Assembly: GCA_035934995.1 (NCBI GenBank)
Contig: DASYXI010000007.1
Location: 1 to 64,000 of the forward strand
Length of the DNA stretch: 64,000 nt
Direction: 5' to 3'
DNA from: REEB95 sp035934995
Lineage (GTDB): Bacteria; Pseudomonadota; Alphaproteobacteria; ATCC43930; CGMCC-115725
Positions 16,018 to 24,427 of this stretch are shown here, one piece after another; the first letter of the stretch is position 1, and every line of letters begins with the position of its first letter. The position numbers and the translations under genes were made by a program. The notes beneath the pieces are model-generated. The model was not told the origin of the DNA and searched no databases. It worked only from the letters and a program-made list of their open reading frames with translations.

Positions 16018-17310
16018 ATGGCGCGGACAGTCAGAGACGCGAACCTGGAGACGCGAACCGCGCGCGCACGGCTCGCCACTCGAGGCAAGCCCTACTACCG
16101 CACCCTCGATGCCGGGTTGCATCTCGGCTACCGCCGGAATCAGAACGGCGGCGTATGGGTCGCGCGAGTTTACGTCGGCGGCCAAACGTACAAGGTCGAG
16201 ACCGTCGGGGCGGCCGACGACAAGGCGGACGCGGACGGTGCCGCGTTCCTGAATTTCCACCAGGCGCAGGCAAAGGCGCGCAAGCTCTTCGTCGCTCGGA
16301 AGCGCGAGGCCGCCGGCCTGCCCGCTCACAGCGGCCCGTACACCGTCAAGGACTGCATCAAGGACTATCTCGCGTGGATGGATGGCGCGCGGAAGTCGGC
16401 GAAGGACGCTCGCGCCCGCGCCGAGGCGCTGATCATTCCGAAGCTTGGCGACACCCAGTGCGCGCGGCTGACGGCCGACGACATTCAGCGGTGGCTCGGT
16501 GATCTTGCGAAGCAGGCCCCTCGCCTCCGGACGAAGAAGGGTGAGAAACAGCAATACCGTGACATGGACGGCGATCCTGAGGCGAAGCGGCGCCGTCGTG
16601 CGACGGCAAACCGAACGCTGACCATCTTGAAGGCTGCACTCAACCGCGCGTGGCGCGCCGGCAAGATTTCAAGTGATGACGCATGGCGTCGCGTCGAGCC
16701 ATTCGAGCAAGCTGACGCGGCGCGGATTCGATACCTAAGCGTCGAAGAGGCGAAGCGCCTCATCAACTCAAGCGGCAAGGAATTTCGTATGCTCGTGCAA
16801 GCTGCGCTCGCGACCGGCGCCCGCTACGGCGAGCTCGCCGCGCTCAACGTCGGCGATTTCAACGCCGACAGCTCCACGCTCCATATCCGCGCCAGCAAAA
16901 GCGGGAAAGGACGTCATGTCGTGCTCGCCGACGAAGGCGCGAAATTCTTTTCCGGCTTAACGGCCGGGCGCGCAGGCGATCAACCGATGATCGCGAAGGC
17001 CGACGGTCGCCGTTGGGCTCCGGCTCACCAAGCGCGTCCGATGACGGAGGCTTGCAAGGTGGCGAAAGTAAAGGACGCATCCTTTCATTGTCTGCGACAC
17101 ACCTACGCCAGTCTGTCGATAATGAACGGCGCCCCCCTTCTCGTCGTCGCTAAGAACCTTGGCCACGCCGATACTCGTATGGTCGAGAAGCACTACGGCC
17201 ACCTAGCGCCGTCCTTCATCGCCGACGCGATCCGCGCTGCGGCGCCCAGGTTTGGATTTAAGTCCGAGCGCAAGATCACACGGCTTGACCGCGCGCCGGC
17301 AGCCCGATGA
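16018..17310 (+). CDS. int: Tyrosine recombinase (integrase)
   Basis: A 430-residue site-specific recombinase. The N-terminal 100 residues resemble an arm-binding domain. Residues 105-235 form the SAM-like core-binding domain. The catalytic domain shows R269 (ATGARYGE), H357 and R360 (FHCLRHTYAS), H383 (NLGHADTRM) and the nucleophile Y393 (EKHYGH). All key residues are intact, so the enzyme should be active. It would join the element's attP to the 3' half of tRNA-Glu. The gene lies 190 bp inside the left repeat, at the end away from the intact tRNA, and reads inward. AGGAG at 16007 supports ATG 16018. Confidence 0.96.
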   Translation: MARTVRDANLETRTARARLATRGKPYYRTLDAGLHLGYRRNQNGGVWVARVYVGGQTYKVETVGAADDKADADGAAFLNFHQAQAKARKLFVARKREAAGLPAHSGPYTVKDCIKDYLAWMDGARKSAKDARARAEALIIPKLGDTQCARLTADDIQRWLGDLAKQAPRLRTKKGEKQQYRDMDGDPEAKRRRRATANRTLTILKAALNRAWRAGKISSDDAWRRVEPFEQADAARIRYLSVEEAKRLINSSGKEFRMLVQAALATGARYGELAALNVGDFNADSSTLHIRASKSGKGRHVVLADEGAKFFSGLTAGRAGDQPMIAKADGRRWAPAHQARPMTEACKVAKVKDASFHCLRHTYASLSIMNGAPLLVVAKNLGHADTRMVEKHYGHLAPSFIADAIRAAAPRFGFKSERKITRLDRAPAAR

Positions 17311-17939
17311 GGCGTGCGATGCGTGCCGTTAAACAGCCGGCGATTGCGGAGGTCCCGCGCCTGCCACGAAAGTGTGAGCATCCGGACCTGACGGTGCAGC
17401 AGGCGCGGAAGTGGTTCCGCGAGTGTGCGCCAAATTGGCCAACTCCGGAGCAGCAACAGCTTGCACGTTTTACACGCGAGATTAATCAGCTCAAAAAACT
17501 GAAGAACAAACCACACGATCGCGCCCAACTTGAATTGAAGAAAGCTGCGGCGCGCAAATTGGAGTCAGCTCGCCGTGCGTTGCGAGACCTGTCGAAATAC
17601 CTTCCGGATTTGATTCCCGAATTTTTTCCCTGTGATGACGCGGTGCGCGACTTGTTGGCGGCCGCACGCGCAGCGAGAGATACGGTCGGAGATCCGCGAG
17701 GTCCGGGACAGCCAGAGAAGCAGTGGCCATCTGGTGCGAGTGAAATAGCGTTTCGTGCAATTCGAGCGTGGGAGTCCGCTGGCATGTCCGGCTCCGGAAT
17801 CTCTCACCAGACGCCAGAAGGCCCCGTGGCCAAAATAGTCCAAAAGGCGCTGGTATTCATAGAAGGCACCGCGCCCGACCTTGCGACCATCGCGAAACAC
17901 TTCCAGCGAAAACCGCCGTACAGCCGTCGAAAGAATTAA
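17307..17939 (+). CDS. Unknown element protein, helical
   Basis: This 210-residue protein has no recognised domain. Residues 55-105 are strongly charged and helical (LARFTREINQLKKLKNK; LKKAAARKLESARRALRDL), a likely coiled coil. Residues 115-155 are Asp/Ala-rich, followed by PGQPEKQWPSGASEIAFRA. Its ATG overlaps the int stop as ATGA, so it is coupled to the integrase. Position next to int suggests a recombination-directionality or replication accessory role, but that is inference. The basic N-terminus with PRLPRKCEHPDLT could contact DNA. Confidence 0.75.
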   Translation: MRRAMRAVKQPAIAEVPRLPRKCEHPDLTVQQARKWFRECAPNWPTPEQQQLARFTREINQLKKLKNKPHDRAQLELKKAAARKLESARRALRDLSKYLPDLIPEFFPCDDAVRDLLAAARAARDTVGDPRGPGQPEKQWPSGASEIAFRAIRAWESAGMSGSGISHQTPEGPVAKIVQKALVFIEGTAPDLATIAKHFQRKPPYSRRKN

Positions 17940-18017
17940 ATCGAATACCGCCCGACGACGCGTTCTATTGGCGGTCCTACGCTTCCAGTCTCGTGTATTG
18001 CGGATGAGGCTGGACAC

Positions 18018-18254
18018 ATGGTTATCGCACCAATCCCTGCCGACGAGGTTGAGGCCCCGGGCCGGCAGGCGTTTTCCGTGGACGAATTCTGTGCGGCGTT
18101 TCGAATCAGCCGAGCGAGCTTTTATAATTTGCTCAAGGCCGGTCGCGGGCCGCGGACGTTCAAGGTCGGCCAGCGGACCCTGGTGAGCGTGGCTGCGGCG
18201 CGTGAGTGGCGTTCGCGGCTTGAGGCCGAAGCGGACTCCGCTCGGGTGGCGTGA
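18018..18254 (+). CDS. AlpA/excisionase-like helix-turn-helix protein
   Basis: The 78-residue protein has one winged-helix/MerR-like HTH: FSVDEFCAAFRISRASFYNLLKAG (residues 19-42), then RTFKVGQRTLVSVAAAREWRSRL. This is the layout of AlpA/Xis-type regulators, where the second helix binds DNA and the following strand carries the target-position arginine. In P4-like satellites such proteins activate integrase or excision and control early genes. It is the first gene of a run coupled to the primase. GAGG at 18005 is an adequate ribosome site. Confidence 0.85.
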   Translation: MVIAPIPADEVEAPGRQAFSVDEFCAAFRISRASFYNLLKAGRGPRTFKVGQRTLVSVAAAREWRSRLEAEADSARVA

Positions 18255-18255
18255 A

Positions 18256-18543
18256 ATGGCAACGCCTCGGCCGGCGGGCCAAGGCGCTGCGGGAAACGAG
18301 AATCGTGGGACGGACCCTCCTTGTACCCGCACCGCCGCTGAGCGTCAACGTCTGGAGCGCGTTGTCGTGCGCATCCACCGGCTTGGAGCTCGGCCTCTTT
18401 ACGAGCTGATCCTCGAGTTGGCCGATGAACACGGCGACGATGTCCTGCGATGCGCAGAAAAATACGCGGCGCTCGATCTTGAAATTCTCGAACTGATCCG
18501 CGGCGACAAATTTCCCCTTCCTCCGTTGCGGCGCATTTCATGA
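18256..18543 (+). CDS. Unknown small element protein upstream of primase
   Basis: A 95-residue protein starting at ATG 18256, one base after the HTH gene stop. It is charged and helical, for example RLERVVVRIHRLGARPLYELILELADEHGDD, and ends KFPLPPLRRIS. No domain is recognised. It overlaps the next gene by ATGA. Small proteins at this position in phage or satellite replication modules often assist the primase, but nothing in the sequence proves it. An upstream GTG-type start at 18202 would overlap the HTH gene by 50 bp and is less likely. Confidence 0.7.
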   Translation: MATPRPAGQGAAGNENRGTDPPCTRTAAERQRLERVVVRIHRLGARPLYELILELADEHGDDVLRCAEKYAALDLEILELIRGDKFPLPPLRRIS

Positions 18544-19397
18544 CGCCCGCGGAGCGACTGACAGTCGCGCTCGGCGGCAAGTGGCTCGGCCAATACGGTC
18601 TCGCCCGGTGCCCATGCCACGATGATCGCCGACCAAGCCTGACTCTTCGGGACGGCGAGCATCGTGTCTTGTTTCATTGCTTCGCAGGTTGCGCGCCAGT
18701 TGACATTGTTGCCGAAGCACGCCGACGCCGATTGCTAACTGATCAGCGGCAAAGGTCGCATCTCGCGCCAATGCCAGCAACCCACCCGCCCTATACGCGC
18801 GCGGCGGCGTTGCGCACATGGTTCGCGGCAAATAGCGTACGCGGCACACTCGTGGAAAATTACCTTCTCCATCGCGGCATCACCGTCCCGCCGCCTTCGA
18901 CGCTGCGCTTTGCTACACTGAAACATACACCGACCGGGCAGCGTTTGCCCGCGATGGTCGCCGCAGTCCAGGGCCACGACGCCCGCATAATCGCCGTGCA
19001 TCGGACATTCCTCGCTGTCGACGGCCAGGCGAAGGCGAAAATTGATCCTCCGAGAATGGCGCTCGGTGCACTCGAAGATGGCGCGGTTCGGCTTGCTCCG
19101 GCGTGCGGACACTTCGTCGGAATCTGCGAAGGTATCGAGACAGGCCTGTCTGCGACGCAGCTTTTCCACAATTTTCCAGTCTGGTGCTCACTCGGCGCGG
19201 AGCGAATGAGCCGCCTGTGGTTGCCACCTGAGATTCAGCTCATCGTCATATTCGCCGACCGCGACGAAGCCGGCGCGCGCGCCGCAGAAAAAGCGAAGCG
19301 CGCGTACGAAGCTGCTGGCCGATTGGTCGAAATCGTGTGGCCCAAGATCGGCACAGATTTTAACGACGATCTTCGCGCGAGGGCGACAGCGGCATGA
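18540..19397 (+). CDS. CHC2 zinc-finger / Toprim DNA primase
   Basis: A 285-residue primase-type protein. A zinc finger is formed by C24, C26/H27 and H46/C47/C51 (CPCHDD and HCFAGC). The Toprim catalytic domain shows E198 in ICEGIETGLSATQ and D240/D242 in VIFADRDEAGARAA, the acidic metal ligands. Such proteins synthesise RNA primers at phage and plasmid origins. No helicase domain is attached. That part is the separate gene downstream, joined by an ATGA overlap, so primase and ATPase are made as a coupled pair. A length near 285 is common for phage-encoded Toprim primases of alphaproteobacteria. Confidence 0.92.
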   Translation: MTPAERLTVALGGKWLGQYGLARCPCHDDRRPSLTLRDGEHRVLFHCFAGCAPVDIVAEARRRRLLTDQRQRSHLAPMPATHPPYTRAAALRTWFAANSVRGTLVENYLLHRGITVPPPSTLRFATLKHTPTGQRLPAMVAAVQGHDARIIAVHRTFLAVDGQAKAKIDPPRMALGALEDGAVRLAPACGHFVGICEGIETGLSATQLFHNFPVWCSLGAERMSRLWLPPEIQLIVIFADRDEAGARAAEKAKRAYEAAGRLVEIVWPKIGTDFNDDLRARATAA

Positions 19398-20584
19398 GCG
19401 ATGAGGAAAGGATCGTCCATCTCGAGCCGAAGCGCCCGCTCGGTGAGTGGAACGCCGGCCAAGACACGGGCCCGATCCCGCCACGGCAGTGGATTCTTGG
19501 TAACACCTTTGCGCGCGGCTATCTGTCCAGCCTGCAGGGCAGCGGTGGCACGGGCAAGAGCGCCCTCCGCTGCGTCCAGGCCCTATCGGTCGCCACGGGG
19601 CGCTCCTTGGTCGGCGAGCACGTGTTCGAACGCACGCGCGTCTTGCTCGTTTCGTTCGAGGACGACCGAGACGAGGCGCGGCGCCGCGTGAGGGCCGCGC
19701 TTGTGCATCATGGCGTCAGCTTCGCCGACGTTGATGGCTGGCTTTTCCCGGCGACGCCCGGGATGGCCGCGGGAAAGATCGCCGAGGTTACCGACACCGG
19801 CGCGCTCAAAATCGGGACGCTTGTCGGGTTCTTGCGCGAGACCATCGGCCGCCTGGACGTGGGTCTCGCCATCCTGGACCCATTGGTAAAGACCCACGCC
19901 GTCAACGAGAACTCGAACCAGCAAATCGACACCGTCGCTAGCGCCCTTGCACAGATCGCCGCCGACCTCAACGTGGCAATCGATTTGCCTCACCACGTCG
20001 CCAAGGGTGCGCCGGACCCGGGTAACTCCGACCGCGGCCGCGGCGCGAGCGCCTTCCGCGACGCCGCGCGCATCGTCCATACGCTGACGGCGATGAGCCC
20101 CGAGGAAGCCGCGACCTTCAACCTCGGGGAGACCGAGCGGCGCGCGCTGGTGCGCCTCGATAGTGGCAAGGTCAACATCGCTCCGCCGGCCGCTGCGGTT
20201 CGGTGGTTCAAGCTCGTCGGGGTCGACCTCGGCAATACCACCGAGACATACCCGAACGGCGACAACGTCCAAACCGTCGAGACCTGGACACCGCCCGACG
20301 TCTTTCTCGGTACTGATAGCCTCACTCTCAATAAAATTCTGACCACAATCGCGGCCGGCCTGCCCAATGGGCAGCGCTACTCCGACGCCAGCGCGGCTGG
20401 AAACCGCGCCGCCTGGAAGGTCATCCAGGAAAGCTATGCCGACAAAAGCGTGGCGCAATGCCGCGAGATGGTCCGCTGCTGGCTACGCACCGGCCTGCTG
20501 TTCCGGGAACAATACGACGACCCGGTCGAGCGCAAGAAACGATCCGGCCTGCGCGTCAACGCCGCCAAGCGGCCGACGCCTTGA
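19394..20584 (+). CDS. RepA-like RecA-fold ATPase/helicase
   Basis: This 396-residue protein carries Walker A GSGGTGKS (residues 49-56) and Walker B VGLAILDP with D162. DLPHHVAKGAPDPGNSDRGRGASAFRDAARI is the sensor region typical of AAA_25/RepA (RSF1010 RepA-like) hexameric helicases. The C-terminal 120 residues are a separate domain resembling a winged-helix DNA binder (NGQRYSDASAAGNRAAWKVI). It probably unwinds the element's origin for the upstream primase. It overlaps the primase gene by ATGA. The gene ends where a repeat-rich non-coding region begins. Confidence 0.9.
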   Translation: MSDEERIVHLEPKRPLGEWNAGQDTGPIPPRQWILGNTFARGYLSSLQGSGGTGKSALRCVQALSVATGRSLVGEHVFERTRVLLVSFEDDRDEARRRVRAALVHHGVSFADVDGWLFPATPGMAAGKIAEVTDTGALKIGTLVGFLRETIGRLDVGLAILDPLVKTHAVNENSNQQIDTVASALAQIAADLNVAIDLPHHVAKGAPDPGNSDRGRGASAFRDAARIVHTLTAMSPEEAATFNLGETERRALVRLDSGKVNIAPPAAAVRWFKLVGVDLGNTTETYPNGDNVQTVETWTPPDVFLGTDSLTLNKILTTIAAGLPNGQRYSDASAAGNRAAWKVIQESYADKSVAQCREMVRCWLRTGLLFREQYDDPVERKKRSGLRVNAAKRPTP

Positions 20585-20601
20585 CTAACCGACCACGGCC
20601 G

Positions 20602-20760
20602 AAAACTGCCCGCGCCATTGAGGCAGTTTCAATGGCGCACCGATGGCGCAGAAAAAGTGCGCCATTGAAGCCGGTGCCCTATAGGGAAAAGTCAATGGCG
20701 CAATGGCGCCCATTGCTTTTCTCCCAATGGAGCACCGATGGCGCATCGGCGCACACCGGC
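20602..20760. repeat. Clustered TCAATGGCGCA repeats, candidate replication origin
   Basis: The 445 bp between the ATPase and terminase genes hold no convincing gene. The word CAATGGCGCA or its complement recurs at 20611-20620, 20630-20639, 20658-20667, 20693-20702 and 20701-20709, with related GATGGCGCA at 20642-20650 and 20737-20745. A 21-base unit (CAATGGCGCACCGATGGCGCA) at 20630 returns at 20725 with one change. GAAACTGCC/GGCAGTTTC (20602-20630) forms a 9-bp stem, and CCCTATAGGG is at 20679-20688. Iteron-like arrays beside a RepA-type gene often mark an origin. Confidence 0.55.
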
Positions 20761-20969
20761 AACGCCACGCGCCTTTCATCTGCGGCCTTCCCGATAGGCC
20801 ACCTCGGCTTGGCCAGCGCGAGCGCACAGTGCTTCCGGCCCACGCCGTGGTACCGCTCCGGCGCCTATCATGACCTGAGTGATCCGAGCAGCGCCGCCTT
20901 GGTGCACGATATCGCTGTCACAAGGCGGCAACTAGACGCTCATAGACACGTGTAACTACCTTGTATTGC

Positions 20970-21015
20970 TTTGGTTTTATCCGGCCGTTGGCTATACTGT
21001 CCAACACTTAGCCAA
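20970..21015 (+). promoter_or_regulatory. Promoter and operator of the packaging genes
   Basis: TATACT at 20993-20998 is a good -10 element, with TTGGTT near 20971 as a weak -35. TTGGCTA (20988-20994) and TAGCCAA (21009-21015) form an inverted repeat over the -10 and start region, and GTTGG/CCAAC nests inside. The contained TGTCCAA word also occurs in front of int and at the right end of the element, suggesting one shared DNA-binding protein. Confidence 0.5.
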
Positions 21016-21029
21016 TATCTGGTGCCGAA

Positions 21030-21443
21030 TTGAGCGACGCAACGGTTATTTTCGAGCCGAAAAAGCTCACCACAAGGACGTTGGTGCGCTTCCGCCGCCG
21101 CCGCACCGCGGAGCTTGTGAGACACATCGGCGGGCAGCCCAGCGCGGCGCAATCGATCCTCATGAGCAGGATCGTTCGGAATGAGTGGGACCTGCGCCGC
21201 CTCGATGCTGCGCTGAACGCTGGCGAAATCTCGGCGCACGCCATGCGGACACGGCTGGCGATGGAAAATCGCCTACGCCTCGATCTGCGCGAACTCGGCA
21301 TGAAAAGCGTGGCCGAGCGTGCGCCGAGCCTAAGAGAATATCTCGCGGAATCAGAGCCGGCCGCCGGTGAGCAAGGCGACGCTGACAGCGCTGCGCCCGA
21401 GATCGTGCCCCGGAGCGAGCCTGCGGCGCCGGGGGTGGCATGA
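21030..21443 (+). CDS. Probable terminase small subunit
   Basis: A 137-residue protein immediately before the large terminase gene and joined to it by an ATGA overlap. An N-terminal basic helix region (TRTLVRFRRRRTAELVRHIGGQPSAAQ) could be a DNA-binding helix-turn-helix. A central helical oligomerisation segment follows (RNEWDLRRLDAALNAGEI), then an acidic disordered tail. Small terminases recognise the packaging site and pass DNA to the large subunit. Sequence similarity in this class is weak, so the assignment leans on position. The frame can only open at TTG 21030. Confidence 0.65.
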   Translation: MSDATVIFEPKKLTTRTLVRFRRRRTAELVRHIGGQPSAAQSILMSRIVRNEWDLRRLDAALNAGEISAHAMRTRLAMENRLRLDLRELGMKSVAERAPSLREYLAESEPAAGEQGDADSAAPEIVPRSEPAAPGVA

Positions 21444-22942
21444 TCACGGCCGGTCGGCTGCTTACTGATCGCCAGTTGCTCGGCCCATATTTTGCCGGTG
21501 CCAGCTGGTTGGCCTGGAAGTCGGTTTTGAAGGCCGTCTATGCCGAGCGGCTGGGCAAGCTCGAGCGCGACCTGTTCGTAGCGGTTGCTGGCGGCCGCGA
21601 GCCCCCGCGCGCGCCGGTTAAGCAGGTCGTCGCCATCGTCGGTCGCCGTGGCGGCAAGGACAGCGCGGCGAGCGCAATAGCGACGAAGGCCGCCGTTGCC
21701 GATTACGGCGCAGTCCTGCGACCTGGCGAGCGCGCCACGGTCTTGTGCCTCGCCTGCGATCGGGCTCAGGCGCGGATCGTGCTCGGCTACATTAAGGGCT
21801 ACTTCGCCAAGGTGCCGCTGTTACGCGCCATGATCGCCAATGAGACCGCCGACGGGCTCGAATTGCAGGGTGGCAACGAGGTCATCGTCGGGACTAACGA
21901 TTTCCGCAGCGTGCGCGGGCGGACGGTTGTCTGCGCAATCCTGGACGAGGCGGCCTTCTACGCCAGCGAGGGCGCGGCGAGTTCGGACCGTGAAATTGTC
22001 GCGGCGATCACGCCTGCCCTTACGACAGTCGGCGGTCAGCTGATCATAATTTCCTCGCCGTGGCGCAAGAGCGGCGTCGTCTACGAGCGGTTTCGCGATT
22101 ATTTCGGCAAGCCCGACGAGCATTTCCTGGTAATCCGGGGCGCTACACGCGTGTTCAATCCGACGATCGCGCAGTCGCTCGTTGACGAAGAGCTTGAGCG
22201 CGATCCGCAGACGGCGCGCGCCGAGTGGCTCGCTGAGTTCCGCGACGACATTTCTGGCTTCGTCGACCCGGATCTCGTGCAGCGGGCCGTCGAGCGTGGC
22301 CGCACGGTCCTGCCGCCCCGCGAAGGCGTGATTTATCACGCTTTTGCTGATCCCAGCGGTGGCGCGGGCGACAGCTTCACGTTGGCAATCGCTCATGCCG
22401 ATGGCGACGCCGTGATCCTCGATTGCCTGCTTGAGAGGCGTGCGCCGTTCAATCCCGCGAGCGTGACCGAGGAGATGACGGCGAGCCTCAAGCCCTATGG
22501 TGTGCACACCTGCATCGGCGACAAATATGCGGCGCAATGGGTCGTCGAAGCTTTCGCGAGGCACGGCGTCACGTATCGGCATAGCGAGCGCGATCGTTCA
22601 GCGCTCTACCTTGACGCGTTGCCCTTGTTTACGTCGGGACGCGTCCAGCTGCTCGATAACGCACGGCTGGTGGCGCAGTTCGCGGGGCTTGAGCGGCGGA
22701 CCGCTGCGTCGGGCCGCGATCGGATCGACCACGGCCCTCACGGTCACGACGATCTGTGCAATGCCGTAGCCGGCGCGCTGGTGCTAGCGGCGCAGCGCCC
22801 GCTTGAGGCGGTGATCGCGGCGCCGATCCTGATCGCGCATCCGAGCGCCAGAAATCCGGCGACAATCTCCGCATTCGAACCGGCCGCCGCTTTCGATTTT
22901 GAACCAAGGGTGAGGCCGGAAGACTGGTCACCCAGATGGTGA
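21440..22942 (+). CDS. Phage terminase large subunit
   Basis: A 500-residue two-domain packaging motor. The ATPase domain has a Walker A-like VGRRGGKDSAAS (residues 67-78), Walker B VVCAILDEAAF with D169 and E170, and the coupling motif LIIISSPW. The C-terminal RNase H-fold nuclease begins HAFADPSGG (D304), and the late acidic cluster lies in DHGPHGHDDLCNA. All motifs look intact, so the protein should cut and package DNA. No portal, capsid or tail gene follows, so packaging would have to use a helper phage's procapsid. It overlaps the small-subunit gene by ATGA. Confidence 0.93.
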   Translation: MITAGRLLTDRQLLGPYFAGASWLAWKSVLKAVYAERLGKLERDLFVAVAGGREPPRAPVKQVVAIVGRRGGKDSAASAIATKAAVADYGAVLRPGERATVLCLACDRAQARIVLGYIKGYFAKVPLLRAMIANETADGLELQGGNEVIVGTNDFRSVRGRTVVCAILDEAAFYASEGAASSDREIVAAITPALTTVGGQLIIISSPWRKSGVVYERFRDYFGKPDEHFLVIRGATRVFNPTIAQSLVDEELERDPQTARAEWLAEFRDDISGFVDPDLVQRAVERGRTVLPPREGVIYHAFADPSGGAGDSFTLAIAHADGDAVILDCLLERRAPFNPASVTEEMTASLKPYGVHTCIGDKYAAQWVVEAFARHGVTYRHSERDRSALYLDALPLFTSGRVQLLDNARLVAQFAGLERRTAASGRDRIDHGPHGHDDLCNAVAGALVLAAQRPLEAVIAAPILIAHPSARNPATISAFEPAAAFDFEPRVRPEDWSPRW

Positions 22943-22953
22943 AGGAGACAACG

Positions 22954-23634
22954 ATGACGCAAAACGCAATCGAAGCTGCCAATGCCACGCTGGCTCATCT
23001 CGAGACGAAAAAGGCCGAAACCGAGCGCCGCATTGCGACACTTGCCGAAGCGCGCGAAAAGCTCAGCTTCGGGGCCCTAACCGGCGATGAGGCTAAGGCA
23101 AAACGGCTTGCGAGACTGAGTTCCGACGCGGCAACTGCGCATGGCGATCTTGAAAACATCTGCTCGGCGATCACCGAGGCGCGCCGGCGCGTCGAAACGG
23201 CTGAAGGTGAAGCTGCGGTAGCTGCGACGCGGGAAAAGGCGCACGACGTTCTGGGAGACTGCGGTGAGATGGAGCGGCTTGCGGCGGAGGTTGATGCTGC
23301 GCTCGTGGGCGCAGCCACGACGATCGCCAACTACCTGTTGGCAGCCGATCGCCTCTCCCGTTGCGGCGTCCGCGCAGCGCCGAATTATCGCCTAGTCCAA
23401 CTCGCCGTCGCCCGCGCGATCTCGGTGCACCTTCGCGCTCCGCTGCACGATCTGATCGAGCTGCCGATGGTCGCGCCGGGACAGCGGCGGCCTCTCGCCG
23501 AAACGTCTGGCGTGCCGATCCGAGGCCTGCGGGCTTGGGCTCGCTCAATGCTCGGTGACGTGACCGCGCCTGAGCTGCTTACCGGCGATGCGATGAAACC
23601 TGAGCGCGGATCGCCCGCGGTGACTTTTAACTGA
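22954..23634 (+). CDS. Unknown coiled-coil element protein
   Basis: This 226-residue protein is helical and Ala/Glu/Arg-rich over residues 1-120 (ATLAHLETKKAETERRIATL; ICSAITEARRRVETAEGEAA), a probable coiled coil. A second region follows near residues 135-226 with PNYRLVQLAVARAISVHLRAPL. No domain is recognised. AAGGAG at 22942-22947 lies 7 bp before ATG 22954 and decides the start over the in-frame ATG at 22936. Its place after terL is where portal or scaffold genes would be in a phage, yet it shows no portal features. Confidence 0.75.
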   Translation: MTQNAIEAANATLAHLETKKAETERRIATLAEAREKLSFGALTGDEAKAKRLARLSSDAATAHGDLENICSAITEARRRVETAEGEAAVAATREKAHDVLGDCGEMERLAAEVDAALVGAATTIANYLLAADRLSRCGVRAAPNYRLVQLAVARAISVHLRAPLHDLIELPMVAPGQRRPLAETSGVPIRGLRAWARSMLGDVTAPELLTGDAMKPERGSPAVTFN

Positions 23635-23646
23635 TAGGGGGAACGA

Positions 23647-24093
23647 ATGTCGACTTACACTCGTGTTGTAATCGAGAAGGCGGCGCACGCCGTTGAAGCG
23701 CGGCCGAGTGAGTTCACGGCGGTTCAGATCAAAAAATATCTCGACGATCTTGCCACGGACGAGCGGAAACCGCTGGGCGAGACAATCGACCAAGCCTTCG
23801 CGAGAGTAGCAACAAGAAACGAGATCGGAAAAAAATTATTTCGTGCCCTCCGAAAACGACAGGCCGAGACCGGCGAAGCCGATCACGACCCTGCGGACGA
23901 AGAGCCCACGGCCCCAGAGCGCGGAGAGGCACCCCCTGAAACCCCTGCGTTGCGCCAGCTCTACGATTTGGCCGACGATCACCGAAAACAGAATCCAAAC
24001 AAGACGCGCGCGCAAAGCTTCGCGGCAATCATGCAGACGCCGCGCGGTGCGGCGCTCTATCGGCAGCACAAAGCCGAGCTAGCGCAGCAATGA
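23647..24093 (+). CDS. Unknown element protein
   Basis: A 148-residue acidic protein with helical ends and a Pro/Glu-rich middle (DPADEEPTAPERGEAPPETP, residues 80-100). The C-terminal part (QNPNKTRAQSFAAIMQTPRGAALYRQHKAE) resembles short segments found in phage structural or scaffold-associated proteins, but I do not recognise the family. GGGGGAACGA precedes ATG 23647. The reading frame ends in ATGA with the next small frame, continuing the coupled run from the terminase genes. Confidence 0.7.
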   Translation: MSTYTRVVIEKAAHAVEARPSEFTAVQIKKYLDDLATDERKPLGETIDQAFARVATRNEIGKKLFRALRKRQAETGEADHDPADEEPTAPERGEAPPETPALRQLYDLADDHRKQNPNKTRAQSFAAIMQTPRGAALYRQHKAELAQQ

Positions 24094-24239
24094 GATTCGT
24101 GCGCCTGGGCCAAAAACTCGGCCGCACGATGGGCTGGCGCGCCCGCGAAGGCCGTAAGCGCCCCGACCAGTCGATGGTGTCGGCAAAAACGTCGACCGCC
24201 GGCGGCGGTGCCACCTTTCACTGCGTGGCCGGCATTTGA
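24090..24239 (+). CDS. Possible 49-residue basic peptide
   Basis: ATG at 24090 overlaps the previous stop as ATGA, the same arrangement used by five other gene pairs in this element. The product begins MRFVRLGQKLGRTMGWRARE and ends FHCVAGI. It is strongly basic, with no recognised motif. It is supported only by the overlap and an open frame of 49 codons, so it may not be real. The 188 bp that follow, up to the dprA-like gene, contain no other frame I would call. Confidence 0.35.
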   Translation: MRFVRLGQKLGRTMGWRAREGRKRPDQSMVSAKTSTAGGGATFHCVAGI

Positions 24240-24427
24240 CCTATCGAAGCTATGGGCGAGAATACGTTTCGACAACCTGCCGCCAGAAATCGAACCTCGC
24301 GCTTCGCGGCTGGCAGGGCCTTGAGGTCGCCGCGCCATCCGCGCCTGGCCTGAAAGCGGCACCGTAACGCCCAATGCAGTTGACTAGGTGTTGACCCCAG
24401 TTAAGCTGAGCCGAGGAGAAAGACAAA

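Noticed and set aside
20458..20955. 165-codon plus-strand frame across the repeat cluster
   Set aside because: It starts inside the ATPase gene, has no domain and mixed composition; the region is better explained as non-coding repeats.
22936..22953. Earlier ATG for the gene after terL
   Set aside because: AAGGAG lies correctly before ATG 22954, while ATG 22936 lacks a ribosome site of its own.
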